Below are positions 55,313-64,000 of a stretch of 64,000 nucleotides of DNA, piece by piece. The translations under genes and the position numbers were made by a program. Every line of letters begins with the position of its first letter. Position 1 is the stretch's first letter. The notes under the pieces are model-generated. The model worked only from the letters and a program-made list of their open reading frames with translations. It had not been told where the DNA came from and searched no databases. The stretch comes from Gammaproteobacteria bacterium (GTDB lineage Bacteria; Pseudomonadota; Gammaproteobacteria; Burkholderiales; Burkholderiaceae_C): positions 94,849 to 158,848 of the forward strand of contig JAHJWB010000018.1 in the NCBI GenBank assembly GCA_018828125.1, read 5' to 3'.

Positions 55313-56158
55313 TTAGTTACCGGGCTGCTGTGCTTGTTCGCAGTGCACCTGCAGCAATTCGCGGTCGGCCAGCGTCGCGCCAAAGCGCACGGCGCTCAGG
55401 CATCCTCCCCACACGCACCCGGTGTCCAGTCCGAGCAGGTCGCTGCGGTTGAGCCAGCCCAGCGTGGACCAGTGGCCAAACGCCACCAGCGTTCCGGCGG
55501 TTTTGCGCCCGGGCAGGTCAAACCACGGCATCAGGCCTGGCGGCGCCGCGCTTGCGCTTTCGGTGCTTTCAAAATCCATCACACCGTCTGCCGAGGCAAA
55601 CCGCAGCCGCGTAAGCGCGTTCACGATCACGCGCAGCCGGTCGGCGCCAGTAAGCTGGTCGCTCCACTGGTCGGGCGTATTGCCATACATGGCGTGCAAG
55701 AACTCGGGCAGGTCGCTGCCGCGCAGCACCGCGTGGACCTCCTGTGCACGCGCCACGGTGTCGGCTGCCGACCAGGCGGGCAACACGCCTGCGTGCACCA
55801 TGAGCAGCGTTTGCCCTGCGTGGTCATGGGTGCGGGCCAGGGGCTGCTGACGCACCCAATCGAGCATCGCAGCGCGATCAGGTGCCTGGAGCACCCGGTC
55901 TAACGTGTCGCGGCGCGAGGGTTTGCGGGCGCCTTGCGCGGCGGCCAGCAGGTGCAGGTCGTGGTTGCCCAGCAGGCAGCGGATCGAGTCGCCGTGGGCC
56001 ATGCACCGGCGCAACACGGCGGCAGAGTCCGGGCCCCGGTTGACCAGATCGCCCAAAAGGTAGACCGTGTCCCGGCTGGCTGAGAAACCGATCACGTCGA
56101 GAAGGCGGGCGAGGGCGGCGTCACAGCCTTGAATATCGCCAATGCAGTAGAGAGCCAT
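55313..56158 (-). CDS. apaH: Bis(5'-nucleosyl)-tetraphosphatase, symmetrical
   Basis: Hydrolyses Ap4A to two ADP. The 281-residue product from the ATG at 56158 (MALYCIGDIQ) carries the metallophosphatase motifs GDIQGC, GDLVNRGPDS, GNHD, and VHAGVLPAW. The family length is about 270-280. A longer frame adds 21 non-conserved residues and is not used. The gene is alone on the minus strand. Confidence 0.95.
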   Translation of the reverse strand: MALYCIGDIQGCDAALARLLDVIGFSASRDTVYLLGDLVNRGPDSAAVLRRCMAHGDSIRCLLGNHDLHLLAAAQGARKPSRRDTLDRVLQAPDRAAMLDWVRQQPLARTHDHAGQTLLMVHAGVLPAWSAADTVARAQEVHAVLRGSDLPEFLHAMYGNTPDQWSDQLTGADRLRVIVNALTRLRFASADGVMDFESTESASAAPPGLMPWFDLPGRKTAGTLVAFGHWSTLGWLNRSDLLGLDTGCVWGGCLSAVRFGATLADRELLQVHCEQAQQPGN

Positions 56159-56662
56159 GGTGTCTGCCAGGTGGAAAAGGAAGCGTGGATTTTCTGCTGA
56201 ATGCGCTGCGGGGGCGGCCACAATGCGTTTGGGGTGTCTGGGCGAGGGCTTGCATTCAACTCTGGGTAGGTATGTGCCTTATGGCTCACAAGCGCAACGC
56301 GCAGAGTTTCGGAACTGGACGTCCTCATTTATGTCAAGAGACGAGGCCACTATTGCCGACTGACCTCCGCTCAGATCGATTTTTAACGCCAGAAAATGGG
56401 CATTTGTGCGCAGTTGTGGGGCGGCCGGTGGTTGGCGGCCCAATATTGGTGAGGATGCTGAAGTTTCGGTGAAATGAATGGGGTGCTCCAAAAGGACCTC
56501 TGCAATGGAGGGTGAACCCCGAGCCCTCAATGTGACGAGCGATCAATATGCTAAGTCGCGCAGGTAATCGATTTTTTGAATGAATTTTTAGCATTGGTGC
56601 AAAAGATCATCGTTATATTTATATAATTCCGCAGTCGTCCACCTCTCTTAAATACTGACACC
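56159..56662. other. AT-richer intergenic region upstream of the H-NS-like gene
   Basis: No gene is supported in these 504 bases. The right third is distinctly AT-rich, and TATAAT at 56622-56627 is a likely -10 element for the H-NS-like gene, with no convincing -35. Such AT-rich DNA is a typical H-NS target, so autoregulation is plausible. Confidence 0.5.
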
Positions 56663-56971
56663 ATGACCAGCTACAAAGACCTGTTGAAGCAGCGTGAAGC
56701 CCTTGAGCAACAAATCAACGAGGCGCGTCGCCGCGAATTGTCAGACGCTGTGGCCCAGGTTCGTGCGCTGGTCGCGGAGCATGGTCTGACGGCGCAGGAT
56801 GTATTCCCGTCTGGTAAAGCTGCTGGTAAGGCAACGCGCAGTTCCACGGCGGGCACCAAAGTCGCCCCCAAGTACCGGGACCCCGCAACGGGCCAGACCT
56901 GGACCGGCCGGGGCAAGGCCCCTAAATGGATTCAAAATCAGGACCGCGCAAAGTTTGCGATCGTCGCCTGA
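56663..56971 (+). CDS. H-NS histone-like nucleoid protein
   Basis: Small nucleoid-associated protein of 102 residues. The N-terminal coiled coil (LLKQREALEQQINEARR) mediates oligomerisation; the C-terminal DNA-binding motif is YRDPATGQTWTGRGKAPKWI (71-90), with the TGRGKAP core equivalent to the AT-hook-like loop of H-NS. A Gly/Ala/Lys linker joins them. It silences AT-rich and foreign DNA in related bacteria. It is followed by a strong terminator. Confidence 0.93.
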   Translation: MTSYKDLLKQREALEQQINEARRRELSDAVAQVRALVAEHGLTAQDVFPSGKAAGKATRSSTAGTKVAPKYRDPATGQTWTGRGKAPKWIQNQDRAKFAIVA

Positions 56972-56984
56972 ACGTATTCAGAGA

Positions 56985-57010
56985 AAAAAGCCCGCATTAG
57001 CGGGCTTTTT
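56985..57010 (+). terminator. Rho-independent terminator of the H-NS-like gene
   Basis: AAAAAGCCCGC (56985-56995) pairs with GCGGGCTTTTT (57000-57010) around ATTA, with a T tract. It could also work on the minus strand. Confidence 0.92.
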
Positions 57011-57139
57011 TATTGGCCGGGTGATTTTTTGAGCGGCATCACTGCAATGTAGTGTGTGCGGAATCGCTCAATGCCAATACTGCAATGGCGAATTGCAAGC
57101 CCTGCCGAGAAGCACCCCCCACCAGACGTCCCTGTATTT

Positions 57140-58018
57140 TCAAGCCTCTGGATTCCGCTGTGACACGTCGCGCAATACCTTTGCGGTGAAATCGTCAGCG
57201 GGAAAAAACGACTCCACTGCCAGTTCTTGCAGTGTGACGTCCACAGGGGTGCCGAATATGGTGGTGGTGCTGATGAGCGACAGCATTCCATGCACGCTTT
57301 CAAAGCAAAAAGGCATTACCACCCCCAACATTTCCCCTGCTAGCACCAAAGGACTGGGTTCTTCGGGCGCTGGGTATTGCCGCAGCTCTTCTTGCAGTGC
57401 AATCAAGGCAGGGTCGGCGGTGGCCTGGATTTGCTGGCGCAGGCGCTCGAACAGGTGGGCGCGCCATTGGGCCAGGTTGGCGATGCGTGGCGCCAGGCCC
57501 TGTGGATGCAGGCTGAGGCGAAACACGTTGACCGGCGGCGCCAACAGTTCGGGGCTGATGTGGGCGGACAGCAGCGCTTGTGCGGCCTGGTTGGTGGCCA
57601 CCACGTTCCAGCAGCGGTCCAGGGCAATGGCGGGACAGGGTTCATGGCCTTTGAGCACCAGTTCCACGGCTTGGCGCGCTGCGGCCAGCGCGGGGTCGTC
57701 GAGTGCACGTTCTCGGTACATGGGCGCATAGCCCGCGGCGACCAACAGGCCATTGCGCTCGCGCAACGGGATGGCCAGGCGCTCGCACAGGCGCAGCACC
57801 ATGTCGCGGCTGGGGTTGGTGCGGCCGGTTTCCATAAAGCTCACATGGCGGGTGGAGATGTCCGCCTCGTCCGCCAGCTCCAGCTGGCTCAGGTGCCGCT
57901 GCTGGCGCCATGTGCGCAGGTGGTCGCCAAACGATGCGGCCGAACTCGACGCACCTGTGCGGTGCGGCAGCGGGTGGCGCGGGGAACGGTGCTGGGGGTT
58001 GGAGGGGGTGGAGGTCAT
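57140..58018 (-). CDS. XRE-family regulator with MmyB-like ligand domain
   Basis: Protein of 292 residues from the ATG at 58018 (MTSTPSNPQH); an ATG nine bases earlier is also possible. The helix-turn-helix at about 30-90 (LRTWRQQRHLSQLELADEAD, STRHVSFMETGRTNPS) is of the XRE type. The C-terminal part from about 105 resembles the PAS-like MmyB domain (GHEPCPAIALDRCWNVVATN). These regulators usually control a divergent neighbour, here the small membrane protein at 58129. Confidence 0.88.
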   Translation of the reverse strand: MTSTPSNPQHRSPRHPLPHRTGASSSAASFGDHLRTWRQQRHLSQLELADEADISTRHVSFMETGRTNPSRDMVLRLCERLAIPLRERNGLLVAAGYAPMYRERALDDPALAAARQAVELVLKGHEPCPAIALDRCWNVVATNQAAQALLSAHISPELLAPPVNVFRLSLHPQGLAPRIANLAQWRAHLFERLRQQIQATADPALIALQEELRQYPAPEEPSPLVLAGEMLGVVMPFCFESVHGMLSLISTTTIFGTPVDVTLQELAVESFFPADDFTAKVLRDVSQRNPEA

Positions 58019-58128
58019 GCCCCGCATCCTATGCGCAGACAGCGTGCCGACCATTACCTGGCAGGTCATCGACGCGGTGCGCCCCAGCGGCAACGATGCA
58101 GCCTTCTTTCAACCCCAAGGAGCTTGCC

Positions 58129-58539
58129 ATGTTGATGAATCTGTTGTCTTCCCCTTCGACCCTGCGTGCCGTGGTCTGGTTTGATGCCTCTACCGGCGTG
58201 TTGCTGGGTGCTTTGCATCTGTTGCTTACCGCATCGCTGGCTGAATGGCTGGGCCTGCCAGCCAGCCTGTTGACCGTGACGGGGGTGATGCTGCTGGGCT
58301 ATGCCGCACTGGCTATCACCATTGCGCGCGCGCCCGCCATGCCGCGCGGGTTGTTGTGGGTGCTGATCGTCGGTAATTTCGCCTGGGCTCTTGCTAGCCT
58401 GGGGCTGTTGCTGGGCAGCACCGTCGCCCCGACCGCGCTGGGGCAGGTGTATCTTTGGATGCACGTGCTGCCCACTGTGGTGATGGCCGAGCTGCAATGG
58501 ATGGGCGCGCGTCGCCTGCCGAGATTGGCAGCCGCATAA
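58129..58539 (+). CDS. Small four-helix membrane protein
   Basis: Unrecognised integral membrane protein of 136 residues with four predicted membrane segments (about 14-36, 45-66, 72-92, 102-122). The start at 58129 has AAGGAG seven bases upstream. It is divergent from the MmyB-type XRE regulator, a common regulator-target layout. No catalytic motif is seen. Confidence 0.75.
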   Translation: MLMNLLSSPSTLRAVVWFDASTGVLLGALHLLLTASLAEWLGLPASLLTVTGVMLLGYAALAITIARAPAMPRGLLWVLIVGNFAWALASLGLLLGSTVAPTALGQVYLWMHVLPTVVMAELQWMGARRLPRLAAA

Positions 58540-58549
58540 CTGCCAACAA

Positions 58550-58620
58550 AGATTTGCTATTAAATGTATAGCTTGTGACGCTTTTGAATAAAGAGCTAGA
58601 AGGTATTTTGATTATTTTTT
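58550..58620 (+). repeat. AGCGCT palindromic element, copy 14 (degenerate)
   Basis: TGTATAGCTTGTGACGCTTT and AAAGAGCTAGAAGG follow the consensus order with lost bases in the right arm. It lies between the small membrane protein and acnA. Confidence 0.55.
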
Positions 58621-58759
58621 GCGCCTGAGATTGTGGGCGCCGCTTCCAGCGGTGCACTGCAATTCGGGGCTTGCGTGCGGACGCCGTGCATGTCCCCACA
58701 ATTGCGACATCACGTGGGACTGCCAGAATAGGCCTTGTTGCCTTTCACAGGAGTTCGCC

Positions 58760-61708
58760 ATGGCCTCACACACCAAGCCAGCCAAATCGCTGATCCAACC
58801 CGCCCGCCACGCGTTTGCCAACACCCTCAAGAACTTCAAGACCGCCTCGGGCAAGGTCGGTCAGTTCTACTCGTTGCCAGCGCTGGCCAAACAGTTTCCC
58901 CAGATCAACCGCCTGCCTGTGTCGATTCGCATCGTGCTCGAATCGGTGCTGCGCAATTGCGATGGCCGCAAGGTCACGGCCGAGCATGTCAGGGAGCTGG
59001 CCCATTGGCAGCCCATGGCCGAACGCAAGGATGAGATTCCGTTTGTCGTCTCGCGCGTGGTGCTGCAGGACTTCACCGGCGTACCTCTGCTGGCCGACCT
59101 GGCCGCCATGCGCAGTGTGGCCGCCCGCCTGGGCAAGAATCCCAAAAAGATCGAGCCGCTGGTGCCCGTGGACCTGGTGGTGGACCACTCCATCATGGTT
59201 GACCATTACGGCAAGAAGAATTCGCTCGACCTGAACATGAAGCTTGAATTCCAGCGCAATCGCGAGCGCTATGAGTTCATGAAATGGGGCATGCAGGCGT
59301 TTGACACTTTTGGTGTGGTGCCACCGGGCTTCGGCATCGTGCATCAGGTCAACTTGGAATACCTGGCGCGCGGCGTACACAAGCGCAAAGACGGTGTTTA
59401 TTACCCCGACACGCTGGTGGGCACCGACAGCCACACCACCATGATCAACGGCATTGGGGTGGTGGGCTGGGGCGTAGGCGGTATCGAAGCCGAGGCCGCC
59501 ATGCTGGGCCAGCCGGTGTACTTCCTGACGCCCGACGTCGTGGGCTTTGAGATGACGGGCCAGCTGCGCGAAGGCGTGACGGCCACCGATCTGGTGCTCA
59601 CGGTGACCGAGCTGTTGCGCCAGCACAAGGTGGTGGGCAAGTTCGTGGAATTCTTTGGCGAAGGCACGCGCACCCTGGCACTGCCCGACCGCGCCACCAT
59701 CGGCAACATGGCCCCCGAGTACGGCGCGACCATGGGTTTCTTTCCGGTTGATGAAAAGACGATTGACTATTTCCAGGGCACGGGCCGCACCAAGTCCGAG
59801 ATCGAAGCCTTCGAAGCCTATTTCAAGGCCCAGGGCCTGTTCGGCGTGCCGCTGGCAGGCGAGGTGGACTATTCGCAGGTGGTGAAGCTCGACCTTGGCA
59901 GCGTCACCCCCAGCCTGGCCGGACCCAAGCGCCCGCAAGACCGGATCGAGCTGGGCAAGGTCTGCAGCCAGTTTGCGGACCTGTTCAGCAAGCCCAATGC
60001 GCAAAACGGCTTCAACCGCCCGGCCGAGCTTCTGCACACGCGCCACCATGTGCGCAGCAGCGACATGCCCCCGCTGTTGAACCCGCCGGAAGAGAAACCC
60101 GCACCATCGGGCGCGCCGCGGTTCGTTGTGGAAATGGAGCAGAACAAGCCCACCCTGGCCGCCGCACATGCCGAAGTTCCTGCGCAGCAAGCCAGTCGCA
60201 CGGGTGATGTGACGGTGGGCAACGGTGATGTGCTCATTGCCGCCATCACCAGCTGCACCAACACCAGCAACCCCAGCGTGCTGCTGGCCGCAGGCCTGCT
60301 GGCCAAGAAGGCAGTGGAGGCGGGGCTCAAGGTCAAGCCGCACATCAAGACATCGCTCGCCCCCGGCTCGCGCATCGTTACTGAATACCTCACCCAGACG
60401 GGCCTGCTGCCCTACCTGGAAAAGCTGGGCTTTGCGCTGGCCGGTTACGGCTGCACCACCTGCATTGGCAATGCCGGCGACCTCACGCCCGAACTGAACG
60501 AGGCGATTACCAGCAACGACCTGGTGTGTGCGGCTGTCCTGTCAGGCAACCGTAACTTCGAGGCGCGTATCCATCCCAACCTCAAGGCCAATTTCCTGGC
60601 CAGCCCGCCGCTGGTGGTGGCGTATGCCATTGCGGGCACGGTGCTGAAAGACCTGATGACCGAGCCGGTGGGCAAGGGCAAGGGTGGCAAGGACATTTAC
60701 CTGGGTGACATCTGGCCGACCAGCGACGAAGTCCACGCTCTGCTCAAGTTCGCGATGAACGGCAAAGCCTTCCGCGAGAACTACGCCAAGGTGGCCACCG
60801 ACCCCGGCAAGCTGTGGGAGAAGATCAAGGGTGTGAGCGGCACGGCTTACACCTGGCCCGCCAGCACCTACATTGCGGAGCCGCCATTCTTTGCCCAGTT
60901 TGCTCTTGAAAGAGGAGCTGCCAGCGCAAGCGTATCAAGCGCTGGAGGCCGAAATGATGCCAAACTTCCATCGGTGTGCGGGGCGCGCATCATGGCGCTG
61001 TTTGGCGATTCCATCACCACCGACCACATTTCGCCTGCGGGCTCCATCAAGGAGACATCACCTGCGGGCCAGTGGTTGCTGCAGCACGGCGTGATGAAAG
61101 CCGACTTCAATAGCTACGGCGCGCGCCGTGGCAACCACGACGTGATGATGCGCGGCACCTTCGCCAACGTGCGCATCAAGAACCTGATGCTGCCCGCCAC
61201 GGCCGACGGGTCGCGCGAGGAGGGCGGCGTGACCGTGTTTCAGAACGAGGGCGCACTGCAGGGCGAAAAGATGTTCATCTTCGACGCTGCCATGCAGTAC
61301 ATGTCGCAAGAGACCCCCACGGTGATTTTTGCGGGCGAGGAGTACGGCACCGGCTCCAGCCGCGACTGGGCAGCCAAGGGCACGCAGCTGCTGGGTATCA
61401 AGGCCGTGGTGGCGCGCAGTTTTGAGCGCATCCACCGCTCCAACCTGGTGGGCATGGGCGTCCTGCCGCTGCAGTTCAAGGGCACTGACTCGTGGGAAAC
61501 GCTCGGTCTGCTGGGCAACGAAGTCATAGACGTGGTGCCCGACCCGGCGCTCACCCCGCAAAGCGATGCACAGCTGGTGATCCAGCGGGCCGACGGATCG
61601 CGCACGCAAGTGGCGGTGACACTGCGCATCGACACGCCGATCGAGGTGGACTACTACCAGGCCGGGGGCATCCTGCCCTTTGTGCTGCGCCAGTTGCTGG
61701 AGGGCTAA
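58760..61708 (+). CDS. acnA: Aconitate hydratase A with two insertions
   Basis: TCA-cycle aconitase of 982 residues, longer than usual AcnA (about 890-910). Cluster ligands are C499 (ITSCTNTSN), C565 and C568 ([10 protein letters not shown]). GTDSHTTM in domain 2 and [12 protein letters not shown] in domain 4 are intact. Extra length lies at about 430-485 (a Pro/Glu/Ala-rich segment before the ITSCTN motif) and at 713-734, where AGCGCT element copy 15 is translated in the linker before [20 protein letters not shown]. The start at 58760 follows CAGGAG. Confidence 0.95.
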   Translation: MASHTKPAKSLIQPARHAFANTLKNFKTASGKVGQFYSLPALAKQFPQINRLPVSIRIVLESVLRNCDGRKVTAEHVRELAHWQPMAERKDEIPFVVSRVVLQDFTGVPLLADLAAMRSVAARLGKNPKKIEPLVPVDLVVDHSIMVDHYGKKNSLDLNMKLEFQRNRERYEFMKWGMQAFDTFGVVPPGFGIVHQVNLEYLARGVHKRKDGVYYPDTLVGTDSHTTMINGIGVVGWGVGGIEAEAAMLGQPVYFLTPDVVGFEMTGQLREGVTATDLVLTVTELLRQHKVVGKFVEFFGEGTRTLALPDRATIGNMAPEYGATMGFFPVDEKTIDYFQGTGRTKSEIEAFEAYFKAQGLFGVPLAGEVDYSQVVKLDLGSVTPSLAGPKRPQDRIELGKVCSQFADLFSKPNAQNGFNRPAELLHTRHHVRSSDMPPLLNPPEEKPAPSGAPRFVVEMEQNKPTLAAAHAEVPAQQASRTGDVTVGNGDVLIAAITSCTNTSNPSVLLAAGLLAKKAVEAGLKVKPHIKTSLAPGSRIVTEYLTQTGLLPYLEKLGFALAGYGCTTCIGNAGDLTPELNEAITSNDLVCAAVLSGNRNFEARIHPNLKANFLASPPLVVAYAIAGTVLKDLMTEPVGKGKGGKDIYLGDIWPTSDEVHALLKFAMNGKAFRENYAKVATDPGKLWEKIKGVSGTAYTWPASTYIAEPPFFAQFALERGAASASVSSAGGRNDAKLPSVCGARIMALFGDSITTDHISPAGSIKETSPAGQWLLQHGVMKADFNSYGARRGNHDVMMRGTFANVRIKNLMLPATADGSREEGGVTVFQNEGALQGEKMFIFDAAMQYMSQETPTVIFAGEEYGTGSSRDWAAKGTQLLGIKAVVARSFERIHRSNLVGMGVLPLQFKGTDSWETLGLLGNEVIDVVPDPALTPQSDAQLVIQRADGSRTQVAVTLRIDTPIEVDYYQAGGILPFVLRQLLEG
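60899..60963 (+). repeat. AGCGCT palindromic element, copy 15, inside acnA
   Basis: CCAGCGC (60921-60927) and GCGCTGG (60939-60945) keep a shortened stem; GAGGAGCTGCC before and GAGGCCGAAATGATG after match the puuD copy closely. It is read in frame as a Gly/Ala/Ser linker in acnA. TAGCT has become GAGCT. Confidence 0.82.
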
Positions 61709-61733
61709 GCATCGCTTGGGCTGAACGTGGGAA

Positions 61734-61757
61734 AGAACGGGGCTTCGGCCCCGTTCT
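61734..61757 (+). terminator. UUCG-loop hairpin after acnA
   Basis: AGAACGGGGC (61734-61743), TTCG loop, GCCCCGTTCT (61748-61757). This is a very stable tetraloop hairpin 26 bases past the stop. There is no T run, so it may act as a 3'-end stabiliser or terminator. Confidence 0.65.
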
Positions 61758-61874
61758 GCATGAATAGTTGGGTTGCGAGAAGTCAACTGCGCACTGGCAA
61801 ACAGCATGAACATCCGCCTTACTCGTCGATACACTTGTGACGTTATGTTGATATAACGCCCGCACATCGTTCGT

Positions 61875-64000
61875 ATGCCGCCCCTGTCCACCCCTTCGCC
61901 CGCGCGCTCACCGCTGTCGGATGCGCCTGCCCTCACGGTGGTGCTGGTCGTGGTGGTGCTTGCGCTGGTGATCGTGCCTCTGGCCCAGATCCTGGGAGAT
62001 GGGGCCGGTGCGCAGCATGGGCTGGAGCCGTTTATGGAACTGGTGGCCGTGCTTTTGGGGCTGCTGGTGGTGTCGGTGTCGCTTCACACGCTGGAGGCGC
62101 GCGAACAGGCGCGGGCCAATGTGCTGGTCGTGGGGTTTGGTGTGGCGGCGGCCTGCAACTTCTTGCACGGGGTGTTGGCGCATTCCACCCCGGTGCATCT
62201 GCCTGAAGGCACGGCGGATATTTCGCTGTGGCTCAGCAGTTGGGCGCGCGTGGCCGAGGTGGTCACGCTGCTGCTGACGGCGCTGCAGGTGGCGGCGCCC
62301 GGCCCGGCCAAGGGCTGGCTTGCTGCGGTGGCTGGCGTCACGATGCTGCTCGTGGGCTCGGCCTTGGGGTCGCTGCCTTCCTGGTTTGCGCAGGCCGCGG
62401 GCGGGGCCCTGCGGCAGGTGGTGGCCATGGGCTTTGCCGCTGCGCTGGCGGCAACGGCGGTGCTGTTGTACCGCAGCGCAGCCCGGCACGCGCAGCCGCG
62501 CGAGCGGGTGTTCGCCTGGGCGGCCGGGGCGTTTGCAGGGGGCGAACTCACCGTGGCGCTGCTGGGTGCGCATTCGCCCGTGGGTGGCCCGTTGGCGCAT
62601 GGGTTGCGCGTTTTGGCCTATGCGCTGCTGTACCAGGCGGTTTTCAATGCGGGCATCCGCTTGCCGTTTGCCCGGGTGCAAGAGGCCGAGCGCCGCTTGC
62701 GCGAGAGCGAAGGACGCCTGTCGCTGCTGGGGCGCAACCTGCCCCACAGTGTGCTGTTCCAGGTGGTGCGCGAACTGGATGGGCGCTCCAGTTTCGTGCA
62801 CATGGGCGACGCCATCGAGCGGCTCAACGGGGTGACGGCGCAAGAAGCCATGGCCGACCCGGGAGTGTTGTACCGCCAGGTGCTGGAAGAAGACATTTCG
62901 CGCCTGCGCCAAGCCGAACGGCAATCCTTTCTGACCATGACCAGCCTGGAAGCTGTGTTTCGGGTGCGCCGCACCGACGGCCAGGTGCGCTGGATGCACC
63001 TGAGCTCATCGCCCCGTCTGCTGGACGACGGCCGCGTGCTGTGGGATGGCGTGCAGACTGACATCACCGCCCACCACCAGGCAGAAGAGGCTGCGCACGC
63101 CAAAGAGGCACTGATGGCCAACATGCTGCGCCAGGTGCCGGGCGGTGTCGCGCGGGTGGACCGCGACATGCGTGTTTTGTATGTCAATGAACAGCAGGCG
63201 CAGTGGCTGCGCCGGTCGGCCGACGATCTGCAAGGGCAACGTCTCCAGGACGTCATCCCCGCCGAGCTGATGGCGCGCATGCAGCCCCATTTCGACAGAG
63301 CCTTTGCAGGCGAAACCACCGTGTTTGAGAACCGGGTGGATGGCCCGGACGGTTTTATCGTTCGCCACACCACCATCGCCCCAGAAGGCGTGAACGAGCA
63401 GGGCGTGGTACCCGCCGTGGTGCTTTTCGCCTACGATCTGACCGCGCTCAAGCGCGTGGAGGCTGAGCTGGCCGACCAGAAGGCGCACCTCGCCCGTGTG
63501 GTCAATGCCATGCCCGACATGGTGTTCCTGAAAGACGCCAACGGTGTCTACCTGTCGGTCAACCCGGTGTTCGAACGTTTTGCAGGGCGGCCTGAGCGGC
63601 AGATTGTGGGCTGCAACGACTATGACCTGACGTCGCAAGTGCAGGCCGATAATTTTCGCAAATATGACCAGCGCGCCATGCAGGCCTGGCAGCCCCTGGT
63701 GTATGAAGAAACGCTGACCTTCGCTGAAGACGGCTACCAAGGCCAGTTCGAAACCATCAAGACCCCCATCCGCGACCTGACAGGCCGCGTGACGGGCGTG
63801 CTGGGCGTGTGCCGCGACATCACAGACCGCAAGCGAGCAGAACAAGAGATCGAGCGACTGGCGTTCTTTGATGCCCTGACAGGCCTGCCCAACCGCCGCC
63901 TGCTGCTCGATCGCCTGCAACGCTCCATCGCCGCCTGCCAGCGCAGCAAGAACCAGGGCGCCCTGCTGTTCATCGACCTCGATAACTTCAAAGACCTCAA
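61875..64000 (+). CDS. Multi-PAS GGDEF signalling protein (C-terminus beyond window)
   Basis: Open to the window end; 708 codons are present from the ATG at 61875 (MPPLSTPSPA). About seven hydrophobic segments fill residues 20-260 (MASE-type sensor). Two or three PAS domains follow, seen at about 285-395, 415-530 and 540-650 (MPDMVFLKDANGVYLSVNPV, VLGVCRDITDRKRAEQE). The GGDEF domain has just begun (FFDALTGLPNRRLLLDRL, LFIDLDNFKDL); the GGDEF motif and any EAL domain lie outside. It is probably a c-di-GMP enzyme. The 166-base gap after acnA contains the acnA hairpin and a low-GC stretch. Confidence 0.88.
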   Translation, partial: MPPLSTPSPARSPLSDAPALTVVLVVVVLALVIVPLAQILGDGAGAQHGLEPFMELVAVLLGLLVVSVSLHTLEAREQARANVLVVGFGVAAACNFLHGVLAHSTPVHLPEGTADISLWLSSWARVAEVVTLLLTALQVAAPGPAKGWLAAVAGVTMLLVGSALGSLPSWFAQAAGGALRQVVAMGFAAALAATAVLLYRSAARHAQPRERVFAWAAGAFAGGELTVALLGAHSPVGGPLAHGLRVLAYALLYQAVFNAGIRLPFARVQEAERRLRESEGRLSLLGRNLPHSVLFQVVRELDGRSSFVHMGDAIERLNGVTAQEAMADPGVLYRQVLEEDISRLRQAERQSFLTMTSLEAVFRVRRTDGQVRWMHLSSSPRLLDDGRVLWDGVQTDITAHHQAEEAAHAKEALMANMLRQVPGGVARVDRDMRVLYVNEQQAQWLRRSADDLQGQRLQDVIPAELMARMQPHFDRAFAGETTVFENRVDGPDGFIVRHTTIAPEGVNEQGVVPAVVLFAYDLTALKRVEAELADQKAHLARVVNAMPDMVFLKDANGVYLSVNPVFERFAGRPERQIVGCNDYDLTSQVQADNFRKYDQRAMQAWQPLVYEETLTFAEDGYQGQFETIKTPIRDLTGRVTGVLGVCRDITDRKRAEQEIERLAFFDALTGLPNRRLLLDRLQRSIAACQRSKNQGALLFIDLDNFKDL

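Overview
The window reads as a chromosome segment of a high-GC Gram-negative betaproteobacterium, most likely of the Comamonadaceae (Acidovorax and relatives). The support is an Omp32-like porin, betaproteobacterial MaeB, AcnA and H-NS-type proteins, a membrane-bound urate hydroxylase of the PuuD type, and dispersed AGCGCT-type palindromes and GC-rich repeats of a kind I associate with that family. The assignment rests on protein and repeat character only. No rRNA, tRNA, transposase, phage gene or CRISPR array was seen.

The main theme, about 7.5-45.5 kb, is purine catabolism. On the left are a urate/xanthine permease (7.6-9.0 kb), an M20 hydrolase, an OHCU decarboxylase-allantoate amidohydrolase fusion, PuuE allantoinase and a GntR regulator (9.3-14.1 kb, minus strand). 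These are followed by divergent hydroxyisourate hydrolase, XdhC and the cytochrome-c-tailed urate hydroxylase PuuD (14.2-17.8 kb). On the right are xdhB-xdhA with a divergent LysR regulator (28.8-33.9 kb), a nucleoside-type ABC transporter with two BMP-family binding proteins, a Rieske oxygenase coupled to an adenine deaminase, a chemoreceptor and guanine deaminase (34.0-45.5 kb). Together they cover adenine and guanine through hypoxanthine/xanthine, urate, HIU, OHCU and allantoin to allantoate. A type-2 glycerate kinase (22 kb) could serve the glyoxylate produced further down. An 18-bp perfect palindrome between gntR and uraH recurs before the permease and, degenerate, before puuD, and is the likely GntR operator.

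Other regions: 0-3.8 kb holds a NitT/TauT-type ABC transporter with two paralogous binding proteins. At 4-7.4 kb are an HDOD protein and malic enzyme. The stretch 18.3-19.6 kb is a small, lower-GC set of integron-cassette-like genes with attC-like sites and no integrase. At 20-27.8 kb are an EAL-CBS-GGDEF protein, glycerate kinase, a porin, a Crp/Fnr regulator and a PAS-GGDEF protein. The stretch 45.6-64 kb is mostly housekeeping (dcd, pcp, ypfJ-like, rhlE, apaH, acnA) with a SulP-STAS-cNMP transporter, an H-NS-like protein and two more GGDEF proteins, the last cut by the window end.

The most unusual signal is a family of about fifteen palindromic elements (core AGCGCTT-N5/6-AAGCGCT). Most lie between genes, but copies are also read in frame inside puuD, xdhA and acnA and form the C-terminus of guanine deaminase. 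A second, GC-rich repeat is read in frame inside the iron-sulfur domain of xdhA. Two larger nested-inverted-repeat elements sit at 16.25-16.52 kb and 27.94-28.74 kb.
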